From: JBMYYR01 sp965243605
GTDB taxonomy: Bacteria; Bacteroidota; Bacteroidia; Flavobacteriales; CAJXXR01
DNA: 64,000 nucleotides
Direction: 5' to 3'
Assembly (NCBI GenBank): GCA_965243605.1
Contig: CBDEVQ010000025.1
Location: forward strand, 65,313-129,312
The position numbers were made by a program, and so were the translations under genes. Positions 34,092 through 43,298 of the stretch are shown here, in pieces. The notes under the pieces were generated by a model. That model saw nothing but the letters and a program-made list of their open reading frames with translations, was not told where the DNA came from and made no database searches. Position 1 is the first letter of the stretch, and each line of letters starts with the position of its first letter.

Positions 34092-34141
34092 CTTTTTCTA
34101 CCAAATTTTGTAGGAATATCAGGGAGACTTATCTGTACTAA

Positions 34142-34517
34142 TGAATATCAAAACTAAACCATATAGCCAATATATTTCTGATAAATAGTTTTATTAATAT
34201 TTTACCTTAATTAAATTGTATTTTGTTAATTGTTTGATAATTATATTATTGTATCTATATTTTTAATTCGATGCGCTTAAGTCACAAAATATAATATCAT
34301 CAATTAAAGAAAAATAAGGGTGAATCTAAATTAAATACCAAAACCGAATATTACAATAATCAAGACACCTTCTCAGACTATTGATTAACTTTATCATCGA
34401 ATAGATATATGAATGAATCTGATGGTAAAAGGTATTGTCAATAATTAACTACAAATGAGTATTCAGTCAAGAATAAGAAAAAAGCAGCGAAGAACCTTTG
34501 AAACCATGCGACGATAA
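34142..34517. other. AT-rich non-coding stretch
   Basis: No open frame above about 30 codons with coding character, no attC-like fold and no repeats recognised. It probably contains the decayed 5' part of the following gene fragment, as SRIRKKQRRTFE-like codons occur near 34465-34500 in another frame. Confidence 0.45.
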
Positions 34518-34835
34518 AATAATGGTTTTGATCGTAAGATTGATGAATGGGAGCTTATTGATATTCATCAAATTTCTACCAAAATAAAGCAAGGTGATGA
34601 ATTCGATTTTTGGTGTTGGAATAAAAAAGATTTATATCTATTAAGACTAATAAAATCTGAAATTAATGTTTTTTCAGCAGCCAAATCTAAAGGCAGAGAT
34701 GCTGTCATTTATCTCGTTGTAAAATCTGATTTTATAGAATTAAACAATGAAGAACTAAAGGGAATCCTAGATAAACTAAAACCGTTTGGGATCCCGAATT
34801 GGACTGTAGACAAAATAAATATCGAATTAAAATAG
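34518..34835 (+). pseudogene. 3' gene fragment without start codon
   Basis: 105 sense codons after a TAA, reading NNGFDRKIDEWELIDIHQIS to IPNWTVDKINIELK and ending at TAG 34833. There is no ATG or GTG near the 5' end. The codon pattern is clearly coding (DAVIYLVVKSDFIELNNEEL), so it is the C-terminal part of a lost gene. An attC-like 5' arm motif (GTGCAATCCTATGTAAAACG) follows. Confidence 0.6.
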
Positions 34836-34921
34836 TGCAATCCTATGTAAAACGTATTTAATAGAATTTTATACGAACCTTTGGTTCATAAGATTAATAT
34901 GAATATAAAGTCTAAAATCTA

Positions 34922-35242
34922 ATGAAGAAAATTGAAACAAAAAGACGAAAAGCCTATTTCTATTTACCTTTTCTAATATCATCCATTATTGCTATCCTTA
35001 CAGTAGTGTTTATATTCCTTATTTGCATTCATTTTATAAGGGCGAACAATCCTGTAGGTAATGGAATTAAACTCTTATTTATCTCCTTTGTTTTTCCCTT
35101 TTTTAATCTCCTTGGTATTGAATGTGCAAGAACATCATTTAAAAAAGAAGTGATAACAATAAAAATTAGGGACCCTTTAATTCTTATTCATTGTTTAGGT
35201 TTGGTTCCATTTCTATTTATTATTTCTTCTTTTATAGATTAG
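34922..35242 (+). CDS. Small membrane protein, three predicted spans
   Basis: 106 residues. A basic N-terminus (KKIETKRRKAYFYL) precedes hydrophobic segments SSIIAILTVVFIFLICIHF, LLFISFVFPFFNLLGI and LILIHCLGLVPFLFIISSF. Inner membrane. No family recognised. Confidence 0.7.
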   Translation: MKKIETKRRKAYFYLPFLISSIIAILTVVFIFLICIHFIRANNPVGNGIKLLFISFVFPFFNLLGIECARTSFKKEVITIKIRDPLILIHCLGLVPFLFIISSFID

Positions 35243-35375
35243 TATTAAGAAGATGCATATGTTTTAATTTAACATATCATAAGTTTATATTGAGCAATAC
35301 AATAGTTGGAAAATTAGATTTGTAAGAAATTATGTTTGAAATATAATATTGGATTTTAATAAAATAAAAATAGTT

Positions 35376-35714
35376 ATGCAGGTGAATAGTAAATACAAAA
35401 AGAGCATTAATAGGGTGAATATTTGTTTTTATATATCTATTGCAATCCATATTATTTGTATAGGGTATTATTTAAAACCATTAATGATTGAGCAACCATA
35501 TAATTATACATGGCTAGATTTTACGCTTTATTCGTTTACCTATTTACCTTTAGTTTTACCACTTTATATTATTGGATTAATTAATTCGATCATGTTAAAC
35601 AGATCTAAAATCAACAACTTAGCTATGATAATCTTTTTTATCATATTTATCATTAGATCCATTGTTGTAATCAATTTAGTACTCTTTGAATTTAATCACT
35701 ATAATTCAAATTAA
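35376..35714 (+). CDS. Small membrane protein, three predicted spans
   Basis: 112 residues from ATG 35376 (an upstream TTG at 35349 is possible). Spans near VNICFYISIAIHIICIGYYL, LYSFTYLPLVLPLYIIGLI and MIIFFIIFIIRSIVVINLVLF. Similar in size and layout to its upstream neighbour, which suggests a shared origin or role. Function unknown. Confidence 0.65.
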   Translation: MQVNSKYKKSINRVNICFYISIAIHIICIGYYLKPLMIEQPYNYTWLDFTLYSFTYLPLVLPLYIIGLINSIMLNRSKINNLAMIIFFIIFIIRSIVVINLVLFEFNHYNSN

Positions 35715-35891
35715 AAGATCAATCTCATCCTAAACACAATATTAACTAAATGGTATATCCGGTAAGTGGTGTTTTGTTTTTTATAGATTAGAATTAATAC
35801 GTAAAAACAAGAACATAAAGCCAAATAACACTACCAATGTATTACCTTAGCTTCCATTAAATATTAACAACACAACCCCACACACAGTATT

Positions 35892-36491
35892 ATGAACGTA
35901 TCCCTGTTTTACCTTATTGGTTTTATGAAAAGCTATGCTGGAGGATTTTCAATAAACGAATCTATATACCAAAGAATAAGCTTTGTAGGTGACGATTTTA
36001 CCATCGATACACACCTACGAAAAACGTTTAATAAACTCATAAAAATATGCGAAAAGACTTTAGATGAAGCCAACCTAAACAATGATATCACCATTGAATA
36101 TTGGGATAATGAAAAAGGAGGGATCATTTATTCCAAAAATATTGTCACACTTATTTGTGATTTTTTTAAGTCTAAGGACTGCTTAGAGGATGACCGATAT
36201 TTAATCTTAGACGAATATATATTTGAAGATTTTGAGTGGAGAGAAGAGGAGTCCTTATCACACCAACAACGATTAATGTTTCTGAGCGGAGCGTTCGATA
36301 GCCACGGAAAAGATAAAACCTTCTATTTTTACAATGATTACAGTATGTGTTTATTGGTACATAATGTATTGCGATGTTTTTCAGGTGAGGACGATACCAT
36401 TGAAATGAAATCGTATTTTAGAACACCACATACGGATACTATTACCCTTAATGAAAATGCGGGCTTTTGGAAGTTGATTACGAATCTCTAA
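35892..36491 (+). CDS. Hypothetical cytoplasmic protein
   Basis: 199 residues, acidic and helical-mixed. No signal peptide despite the hydrophobic start MNVSLFYLIGFMKSYAGGFS. Includes LDEYIFEDFEWREEESLSHQQRL-type charged segments and GKDKTFYFYNDYSMCLLVHN. No family recognised. It converges on a terminator hairpin used by the next, minus-strand gene. Confidence 0.7.
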   Translation: MNVSLFYLIGFMKSYAGGFSINESIYQRISFVGDDFTIDTHLRKTFNKLIKICEKTLDEANLNNDITIEYWDNEKGGIIYSKNIVTLICDFFKSKDCLEDDRYLILDEYIFEDFEWREEESLSHQQRLMFLSGAFDSHGKDKTFYFYNDYSMCLLVHNVLRCFSGEDDTIEMKSYFRTPHTDTITLNENAGFWKLITNL

Positions 36492-36583
36492 AAAGATCTG
36501 AATTGATATTTTATGAGTTGTTTACTGATTGAGAATATATTAAAATCTAATCACTTGTATGGTAAAGCATCTATAGTCAAAAA

Positions 36584-36613
36584 AAGAGGAAATGTGTATT
36601 CACATTCCCTCTT
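36584..36613 (-). terminator. Rho-independent terminator
   Basis: AAGAGGAAATGTG-tatt-CACATTCCCTCTT stem with an A-run on its left (a U-tract on the minus strand). It is placed just after the stop of the T9SS gene at 36651. Confidence 0.75.
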
Positions 36614-36650
36614 GCAATTCCTTAATACAAAGAAATACACGTTAAAGATT

Positions 36651-37661
36651 CTATAATTTAATCAATTTACTGCTATACTTTTGCCCATTAGTATCTGTTG
36701 TTTCTAATAAATAAATTCCTTTTACCAGTGTATCAATATTTATTTGATTACTTGAAATTTTATTTTGGTGTAATACAACTTTTCCATTTAAAGAATATAC
36801 AGAAACTTCAACAACAGATGTAGTATTGAAATTAATAATATCTTTTGCTGGGTTTGGATAGAAATAAGTTCCATTGGATTCCACTTCCATAATACCAATG
36901 GTTTGATTAGAAATTTCAACCTCTAAAGTTCCCTCTATTCCTGAATCATCGTTGGCTACAGCTTTAACCGAAACGGATCCGTCAGAAATAGCTGTTAATA
37001 AACCTGTAGATGATATACTTGCAGAACCAGTACCATCAATAACTGACCAAGTGAAACTATTATCAGTAGCATCAGCTGGCAATACAGAACCTGTTAATTG
37101 CGTAGTTCCATTAGCCATATTAATCACATTATTACCTGAAATAACAATAGAATTTACAAGAACAACGGCAGAACCTTCATCTCCAGTATTTATGGATCCG
37201 TTAACTGTAGAGTTATAGGCGTAATCTTTATAGGTAATAGCCCCTGAAGGACCAACAGAAAATCTAACCCAACCGTAATACGTTGAATTTGATAATGAAA
37301 TTCTTACAGCCAAATATTCGTCTTGACTAATTGTAATTGTAGGATTTACACCTCCCCAATTATCAATAGAACAATCCCCAGCACCTTGCCAATTAGAACC
37401 CATACCTACAGAATATCCCATAGGCTCGCAACTTGGAACATCCCAACCAGCTGCACTTGCATGAATGTTGTTATCCCCAGAATAGGTAATATAATCCCCA
37501 GGATTTTCAATGTCGGATAAGTCGAATTCATTAACACCATCATTGTTAAAATCGAATCCAGATGGGACACCATCAGGAATATCAGTATAAACAATTTGGG
37601 CTTGGGAAATTTGAACAAAAAATACGGACACTAATGCCGTAAGTGAAAAAGATTTAAACAT
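36651..37661 (-). CDS. Secreted T9SS protein with Ig-like (BIG2) domain
   Basis: 336 residues. Signal peptide FSLTALVSVFFVQISQAQ; a first domain (FDFNNDGVNEFDLSDIEN, WVRFSVGPSG, GDEGSAVVLV) then a bacterial Ig-like group-2 domain (NGTTQLTGSVLPADATDN, SASISSTGLLTAISDG, VSVKAVANDD). The C-terminal 75 residues are a type A T9SS sorting domain (FYPNPAKDIINFNT, VSVYSLNGKVV, LVKGIYLLETTD, SSKLIKL). Exported by the type IX system to the cell surface or medium. Confidence 0.9.
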   Translation of the reverse strand: MFKSFSLTALVSVFFVQISQAQIVYTDIPDGVPSGFDFNNDGVNEFDLSDIENPGDYITYSGDNNIHASAAGWDVPSCEPMGYSVGMGSNWQGAGDCSIDNWGGVNPTITISQDEYLAVRISLSNSTYYGWVRFSVGPSGAITYKDYAYNSTVNGSINTGDEGSAVVLVNSIVISGNNVINMANGTTQLTGSVLPADATDNSFTWSVIDGTGSASISSTGLLTAISDGSVSVKAVANDDSGIEGTLEVEISNQTIGIMEVESNGTYFYPNPAKDIINFNTTSVVEVSVYSLNGKVVLHQNKISSNQINIDTLVKGIYLLETTDTNGQKYSSKLIKL

Positions 37662-38042
37662 CTTAGAAAAATTAATAAATTAGAAAAAAGTGAAAGTCTA
37701 AATAAAATTTAGATCGCTAAACTATATAAAAAATATGATAGACGTATGCCTTAAATTTATTTAAAAGTCCTTTCTATTGCTTAATGGGTTGCAAAAATAT
37801 TTTTAAGCTATACCATGAATATATTAAGAAATTGTATAGAGATCTCTTATTTTGAATTACTTAAATAAACCTAGAGTTCTATTGAAATGTAGTTTTTTAT
37901 AAAGCTTAGCTACGTTTTTTTCAATGGGAATAATCTTGAATTATTTTGTGTTATTACTGAGGTAATTAAAATAAGAGATATATTGTAACCCGTTAATGTA
38001 TATTATTTATCGAAACAAAATTTAAAATTAATTAAGTCTATT
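37662..38042. other. Divergent intergenic region
   Basis: 380 bp between divergently transcribed genes, AT-rich. No gene. GTAGTTTTTTATAAAGCTTAGCTAC contains a weak dyad; no clear TAnnTTTG box was found for either side. Confidence 0.5.
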
Positions 38043-38351
38043 ATGAAAATATTCATGAGTTTTATATTGGTTCTACTGGTTATTCTTACTCCATTTATTA
38101 GTCGGGTATTTGGCGCAAGACGACAAGGGAAAGCCCTGTTGAAGATTCATTATTTAATTGTTAATGATATTGAGTTGCTGAACGAAATTGGAGAGATTGA
38201 AACAGCGGGACTTCTTTCGTATCAAATTAATTTAAATTTAGGTACAGCAGAAGTAGATTACGAAATTACTGGAGAAAAACAAACCAAAACCTTTAAAGCC
38301 AGTGTACTAAAGAATAACAGAAATGAATGGTATCTAGATTCTATTCAATAA
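38043..38351 (+). CDS. Small membrane-anchored protein, Coa1-like
   Basis: 102 residues. Hydrophobic N-terminus (MKIFMSFILVLLVILTPFIS) then ARRQGKALLKIHYLIVNDIELLNEIGEI, GTAEVDYEITGEKQTKTFKA and a final NEWYLDSIQ. The arrangement (membrane helix, helix with small-residue LG/IG, beta sheet ending in W.L) fits the cytochrome c oxidase assembly factor Coa1-type fold; by-eye assignment. Confidence 0.65.
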   Translation: MKIFMSFILVLLVILTPFISRVFGARRQGKALLKIHYLIVNDIELLNEIGEIETAGLLSYQINLNLGTAEVDYEITGEKQTKTFKASVLKNNRNEWYLDSIQ

Positions 38352-38385
38352 ATGCAAACGTTTAACACTCTGGTTAATACAATTA

Positions 38386-38751
38386 TTACAACTGTATATT
38401 AATTCCAATTCTCCCGAAAATATTAGGCTTTGTAGATAAGTCTAAATCAATATTTCCAGCTTTGGTAATGGACTGAATTTTATTATTTAAAAACACACCT
38501 GTGTATAGATTTAAATACAAGGCTTTGTAAATTTCCAGTTCGTATTGAGGACCAAAAGTTAAACGGCTATAAACAATTTTATCTAAGTCTACAGGAACTA
38601 AAGAGATGTTTATATTGTTGTAATTATTACAAAATATAGAACGTCTAATTTTAGAATTATTTTTAATACAATATTGAATAGTGGTCGTAGTAAGAAAAGC
38701 ATTCATACTCCATGAATACAAAACAAAGAACAATGGAATAGACGCATACAC
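38386..38751 (-). CDS. Hypothetical protein, possible outer-membrane barrel remnant
   Basis: 121 residues. The C-terminal half has barrel-like strands (IVYSRLTFGPQYELEIYK, LYLNLYTGVFLNNK, NIFGRIGINIQL) and a typical C-terminal end, but the N-terminal 40 residues (MYASIPLFFVLYSWSMN) do not form a normal signal peptide. Could be a 5'-decayed gene. Confidence 0.5.
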   Translation of the reverse strand: MYASIPLFFVLYSWSMNAFLTTTTIQYCIKNNSKIRRSIFCNNYNNINISLVPVDLDKIVYSRLTFGPQYELEIYKALYLNLYTGVFLNNKIQSITKAGNIDLDLSTKPNIFGRIGINIQL

Positions 38752-38878
38752 TCTAATTGAAAATTACTTAGATTAGCAGGATGTTAGACGCTTCAATACA
38801 AGAATGAAGAATAACATAAGCTAAGAACAATATCTCTTTTGTATTTTTAATGATTTCTAATTTAATAGCACAGCTCTT

Positions 38879-40429
38879 ATGGTTAATGAATTTTCTAAGA
38901 AACACGTATTTACCATTCTTTTCTTTACACTACTAAATGCTCATTTTTCAATAGACTTAGCAGCACAACCGGGTACATTAGACAACAGCTTTGGTACAAA
39001 TGGAATTGTAACCACATCCTTAGATACCTTTACAGATAGAGGGAATACGATGGGTATTCAAGAGGATGGGAAAATTCTAGTTGGTGGCTCAACATATAAT
39101 AGCTATACAACGGCCAATTTTGCTCTATTACGATATAATACAGACGGAACGTTAGATAATACGTTTGGTACAAACGGACACGTGAAAACGACTATAGAAA
39201 GCCGCAGCCAAGGGTATTCTATAGGGTTACAGAACGACGGGAAAATCATCTTGGGCGGATCGTCTAAATTTTTTATTAATATCGCAAGATATCATGTAGA
39301 TGGAAGCTTAGATACCACGTTTGGTAATGGAGGAACGGTAATTACAGATGTGGATGGGTATTATAGCGAGACTTGTAAATCTGTAGCCATTCAAGACTAT
39401 GGGAAAATATTAGTTGGTGGTTATGGACAGCATTTTAGTAACGATAATTCACATTTTATGGTCTTAAGGTATCTTGAAAACGGAACCTTAGATAATACGT
39501 TTGGTACAAACGGTTTGGTTGTTGGAAATATAGGAAGGGTAGAGTCTATGCAAATCCAAAATGACGGGAAAATTGTTCTTGGGGGTTCTACTGCTCAATT
39601 TTTTGCCTTGGAACGGTATGATAGTAACGGGGTGATAGATGCAACGTTTGGTTTAAATGGTCAATCTATAACTCTTTTTCCGAATGGAAATGCAAATGCA
39701 AATAGCAATGCACATTCTATGAGCCTACAGGCTGATGGTAAAATCGTTCTTGGAGGGTTTAGTACTGGGGATAGCACTAAGATAGCCTTGGCAAGATATC
39801 TAACGAATGGAATTGTAGATTATACCTTTGGGGTAAATGGAATATTAGTGACTGCTTTTGGTGATTCGAGTAAAGGGAATGCTGTAATGATACAGGACGA
39901 TGGGAAAATTATTGTAGGTGGGAATGCCAGCGATAATTCGAATACTGAAAATTTTGCCTTGGTAAGATATAATACAGACGGTACCTTAGATAATGCCTTT
40001 GGTTTAGATGGTACAACGCTTACACCTATAGGTGATTCTTATAGTACTGGTCAAGCGTTAGGTATTGATGCCAATGGTAAAATTGTATTGGCAGGTTATG
40101 CGAATATAGATTCGAATTTGGATTTTGCTTTGGCACGTTATCATGGAGATCCGACAATAGGATTAGACGAATCAGGGATAAATGAAGTGGTGAGTACAAT
40201 GTACCCAAATCCGTTTTATGTATCTACAACCATTCATGTCAATGCTCCAGTTGAGGATGCAGCGTTAATGGTTTATAATGCAAACGGAGATATGGTAACC
40301 CAAAAGAATGGTATTACAGGTCAGGATATCCAATTTAACCGTAACCAATTACCCCAAGGTGCTTATTTCTTTCAATTAATAGAAAACGATAAAACGATTA
40401 CCTCTGGTAAATGGATTATTAAAGATTAA
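38879..40429 (+). CDS. T9SS-exported delta-60 repeat protein
   Basis: 516 residues. Signal peptide (VFTILFFTLLNAHFSIDLAAQ) then about seven delta-60 repeats of about 55-60 residues, each with G-TLDNTFGTNG, DGKILVGG and FALLRYNTDG, a propeller-like fold. The last 85 residues are a type A T9SS sorting domain (TMYPNPFYVSTTIHVN, LMVYNANGDMV, LPQGAYFFQL, SGKWIIKD). Secreted or surface-anchored; binding partner unknown. Confidence 0.9.
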   Translation: MVNEFSKKHVFTILFFTLLNAHFSIDLAAQPGTLDNSFGTNGIVTTSLDTFTDRGNTMGIQEDGKILVGGSTYNSYTTANFALLRYNTDGTLDNTFGTNGHVKTTIESRSQGYSIGLQNDGKIILGGSSKFFINIARYHVDGSLDTTFGNGGTVITDVDGYYSETCKSVAIQDYGKILVGGYGQHFSNDNSHFMVLRYLENGTLDNTFGTNGLVVGNIGRVESMQIQNDGKIVLGGSTAQFFALERYDSNGVIDATFGLNGQSITLFPNGNANANSNAHSMSLQADGKIVLGGFSTGDSTKIALARYLTNGIVDYTFGVNGILVTAFGDSSKGNAVMIQDDGKIIVGGNASDNSNTENFALVRYNTDGTLDNAFGLDGTTLTPIGDSYSTGQALGIDANGKIVLAGYANIDSNLDFALARYHGDPTIGLDESGINEVVSTMYPNPFYVSTTIHVNAPVEDAALMVYNANGDMVTQKNGITGQDIQFNRNQLPQGAYFFQLIENDKTITSGKWIIKD

Positions 40430-40591
40430 TACCATCTTCGTTTAACGCATAACTTATGCTTAGATAAAATAAAACGTTAAAAATAGGATAGAGGTTCTAC
40501 ATTTAATTATCTTCGGAACAGATAAATACATTTAACAGTTAGGTTAGTGAAGAATATTCATTATACCCGTTAATAATAATGCAAACGCCAT

Positions 40592-41407
40592 ATGAAATTA
40601 GTTTTCTCTTTTTTAACCATCCTATTTTTATTTAGCTGTGAGGAACAGCAAGATCCTAAAGTTGCTGAACCAGAATCGTCTCAAAAACCCACAGTAACCC
40701 CAAAAAAGCAACGCCCAGTAGCATTCGATAACGGAAAATTCTTTGATGTTGAAAATAGGCATATGTTGTATGGAGGAACCGATAGTAATCAACATTTTGA
40801 TATTACAGGATATGCTCTTAACGACCAACAATTCCATTATGGAATAGGGCGAGAGGTCTTTCCAGCTTTATTAAAACCTGAATTTATATCGGTAGATGAG
40901 GCAAGTACAATATGGGAAGATAGTGCTCGATTTTTATTAGCGTATTCAGGAAATGAGGTTAAAGCCTATTCCATTAAAGATTTAACCAGGCACGAAGTGG
41001 TTAACGACGTGTTAAACGGACAACCTATTATGGCGGCCTATTGTATTTTAGCAGATTTAGGTGCCATTTATGAACGTAATTACGGCGATAATGTACTAAC
41101 CTTTGCTTTAAGCGGTTATACTTATTACGATGATAAGGTATGGAATGGTTTAGATGGTTTTGTACTTTGGGACCGTGAAACGGAAAGCCTTTGGTGGCCA
41201 TTAATTGGGAAAGCGGTATCTGGATCTCTTAAAGACGTTAAGCTTTTAGAAATGGATGAAAGCCATTGGAAAGATGTAAGGTGGGCCTATATTAAAGCGA
41301 ATTACCCGAATGCCTTAGTGTTAAAATCGGATCAAGAATTTGAACGCCCAAAAACATGGGAGCGATTGGAAGATGTATCTTCTATTCGTGATCGTTATAT
41401 AGACTAG
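40592..41407 (+). CDS. DUF3179 lipoprotein
   Basis: 271 residues. Lipoprotein signal (KLVFSFLTILFLFSC, Cys at residue 16). DUF3179 features: AYSIKDLTRHEVVND, IMAAYCILADLGAIYER, LTFALSGYTYYDDKVWN, GFVLWDRETESLWWPLIGKAVSG. DUF3179 proteins are exported proteins of unknown activity. Spacing of 163 bp from the delta-60 gene suggests its own transcript. Confidence 0.85.
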   Translation: MKLVFSFLTILFLFSCEEQQDPKVAEPESSQKPTVTPKKQRPVAFDNGKFFDVENRHMLYGGTDSNQHFDITGYALNDQQFHYGIGREVFPALLKPEFISVDEASTIWEDSARFLLAYSGNEVKAYSIKDLTRHEVVNDVLNGQPIMAAYCILADLGAIYERNYGDNVLTFALSGYTYYDDKVWNGLDGFVLWDRETESLWWPLIGKAVSGSLKDVKLLEMDESHWKDVRWAYIKANYPNALVLKSDQEFERPKTWERLEDVSSIRDRYID

Positions 41408-41507
41408 AACGATTTAATTTTAGGAACTTTTAGATTTAATCGTGTTAGGATTTAAGGGTACGTCGTATCCAAATAGAATACGGACGTACCTCTTAATAAT
41501 TACTCAT

Positions 41508-42140
41508 TTATCCTTCTTCATCCATTTCCTTTCCTTTACCAATTCCAATAAAATAACCGATAGTTACGTTTAAGAATTGATTAGAAAGGGAAACTTGCTC
41601 GTTACTATGGATTGTGACTTTAGAGTCTGGGAGCGCATAATATTCCATGCTTAATTTGAAATTGTGGTATTCTATTCCACCTCTAAATAATACGCCAAAC
41701 TGTCCATCTTCCTTACGACTAAAAATGGGCATAGGTGAATTTGTTATATCACCTGGGTCTATTCTATATCTTATATCCATTCCTTTAACCCATCCTGCTC
41801 CAAGGCCTACAAATGGTCTTATGGTTTTAAATTTTGGAATGTAATAATCGACTAAACCAAGACAAAATACGGTTGTGTTTTTTTCATATAAAAACAGACC
41901 TGTAAGAAAGGGATTACTCTCGTCTAATTCTTTTGTGCGTATAGATACTCCAGATTTTAATCCAACCGAAATATTTTTACTTAGGTTGTATTTAGATTCA
42001 AGAGCAATAGAGGTTCCCAAATTATCTTTAGGAACAACCAAACCAAGGTCTACTCCAAGGCGTAAGTCTCCTTTTTCTTGAGCGAAAAGTGGGTTTGCCA
42101 AGAGCAAAACGGTGGTTAGTAAGGTCAGTGTCTTTTTCAT
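41508..42140 (-). CDS. Outer-membrane beta-barrel protein
   Basis: 210 residues. Signal peptide TLTLLTTVLLLANPLFAQ; strands DLRLGVDLGLVVPKDN, VSIRTKELD, IRPFVGLGAGWVKGMDIRY, FGVLFRGGIEYHNFKLSMEYY, FLNVTIGYFIGIGKGK. The GxGxG turn and strand pattern fit an OmpA/PorT-like small barrel. First of three minus-strand genes (41508-43055), with short gaps. Confidence 0.8.
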   Translation of the reverse strand: MKKTLTLLTTVLLLANPLFAQEKGDLRLGVDLGLVVPKDNLGTSIALESKYNLSKNISVGLKSGVSIRTKELDESNPFLTGLFLYEKNTTVFCLGLVDYYIPKFKTIRPFVGLGAGWVKGMDIRYRIDPGDITNSPMPIFSRKEDGQFGVLFRGGIEYHNFKLSMEYYALPDSKVTIHSNEQVSLSNQFLNVTIGYFIGIGKGKEMDEEG

Positions 42141-42177
42141 AGTTTATATTTAAATATGTAATTATATGTGTAATGAA

Positions 42178-42639
42178 TTATTCTATTTTCGTTAATACAA
42201 TTGAACCATTGTTAGTAGTTATTGAATACGATAATGTTTTTATGACGTTTTGTTTTATATACGAATCCCCTTTTTTATTTAGGATAGAAGTTTCAACGGT
42301 TATTTCTATAACATCCGGTTTGGTAAATTGATACATCCCTTTGACTTCTTCAGGAATGAAACCGGTTAAACACGGCGTAACGCTGTAGCTTATAAAGGTG
42401 TTGTCATCTAGAAATTGGGTAATAACTCCATGATATTTTTCGCCTTTAAAGACTTTAAATGTAAAGGTATTTATTGATGTATCATATCCAAGTAGTAAAA
42501 CAGACTTCCATCTGTGTTTTAAAAGAACAGATTGAATGGATTGTGATGAAGTTTCTAACGTTTGTGATTGACTAAAACTCGTATACGATAGAGGTAGTAC
42601 GATTGATATTAAGATATAGAATTTTAAATATAATTTCAT
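42178..42639 (-). CDS. Exported hypothetical protein
   Basis: 153 residues with signal peptide (LYLKFYILISIVLPLSYTSFS). The mature part, LLKHRWKSVLLLGYDTSINT, FISYSVTPCLTGFIPEEVKG and GSIVLTKIE, is a small lipocalin-like or barrel-like beta protein. Not recognised further. 37 bp upstream of the barrel gene on the same strand. Confidence 0.65.
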   Translation of the reverse strand: MKLYLKFYILISIVLPLSYTSFSQSQTLETSSQSIQSVLLKHRWKSVLLLGYDTSINTFTFKVFKGEKYHGVITQFLDDNTFISYSVTPCLTGFIPEEVKGMYQFTKPDVIEITVETSILNKKGDSYIKQNVIKTLSYSITTNNGSIVLTKIE

Positions 42640-42656
42640 TAATGGTATTTAAGTGA

Positions 42657-43055
42657 TTATTCGATTATGTATTCTTCGTTTTCGTTAGGAACACGATGGG
42701 CAGAATAGGCTAAAGAACATTTTAATCGAGCTATTTGTAAAATGTCATTAAAATCAATCTGTTCATTACATTGTTCATAATATGACCGAGTTATGCAAAT
42801 GTACCATTCCTCAGCCCCAGCCTTTTCTAAATCTGGTAATAAGGGTTCAAATAGATCTGCTAAATGTTTAAATTGGTCTGCTCTAGGAATAGCATTAGGT
42901 ACAATGTACGTAGCTGATCCAGAGTCGCAAACCATTTGATAATCTTTTCCAATGGACACACGATCATGAGGTTCATTTTGTTCGTTAAAATTAAATTCAA
43001 ATTGTTTTGGACTAAACGTATCTCCAATAATTTCGAAGGTTATTTTCCAGGCCAT
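42657..43055 (-). CDS. Hypothetical protein
   Basis: 132 residues, cytoplasmic. Starts MAWKITFEIIGDTFSPKQFE and includes ATYIVPNAIPRADQFKHLAD and ITRSYYEQCNEQIDFNDILQ. The opening 'W.I.F.V.GD.FSP' recalls DUF4279-type proteins, but the assignment is weak. Confidence 0.55.
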   Translation of the reverse strand: MAWKITFEIIGDTFSPKQFEFNFNEQNEPHDRVSIGKDYQMVCDSGSATYIVPNAIPRADQFKHLADLFEPLLPDLEKAGAEEWYICITRSYYEQCNEQIDFNDILQIARLKCSLAYSAHRVPNENEEYIIE

Positions 43056-43298
43056 TGTTCTTATATTGTATTTTCTCTAAATATACTAAAGTAGTCATTA
43101 TAATTTTGTTATAATAGAATAAAGAATTTATTTAAATAAAATAATACTCCATTTTACATCAAGTATAGTACAGCATTGATTTTGTGCTTATGATAAAAGT
43201 ATTAATTTTACATTTTTAAATTTCAGCCTGAGCTGTACCTATAGATATTTATTTAAAATACATATCCATAGAATATTCAACATCATTTAATGCTAATT

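Larger units (their letters stand above)
32861..34121 (+). mobile_element. IS3-family insertion sequence, copy 2 (1261 bp)
   Basis: Same length as copy 1, in the opposite orientation. Ends TGGTATTTCTACC and GGAATATCA; flanking GGG duplication at 32858-32860 and 34122-34124. Both orfs are intact. The IS inserted in the last cassette gene. Confidence 0.95.
32554..34141 (+). pseudogene. Last array cassette gene, interrupted by IS3 element
   Basis: MKLSNDFKSALRHFAYYYTN to EPEFEDW is followed by the IS; after removing the IS and one GGG duplication the frame reads on as EDWETYLY and stops at 34141, for 107 residues. Helical with AMKRAAQWIRLACREE; no family assigned. A 60-bp 5' stump of the same gene is at 9475-9534. 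Starts 21 bp after the strong attC-like site. Confidence 0.9.

Noticed and set aside
1202..34141. Prophage or conjugative element
   Set aside because: There are no capsid, portal, terminase, relaxase or tra-like genes; only a recombinase, IS elements and cassette-like genes.
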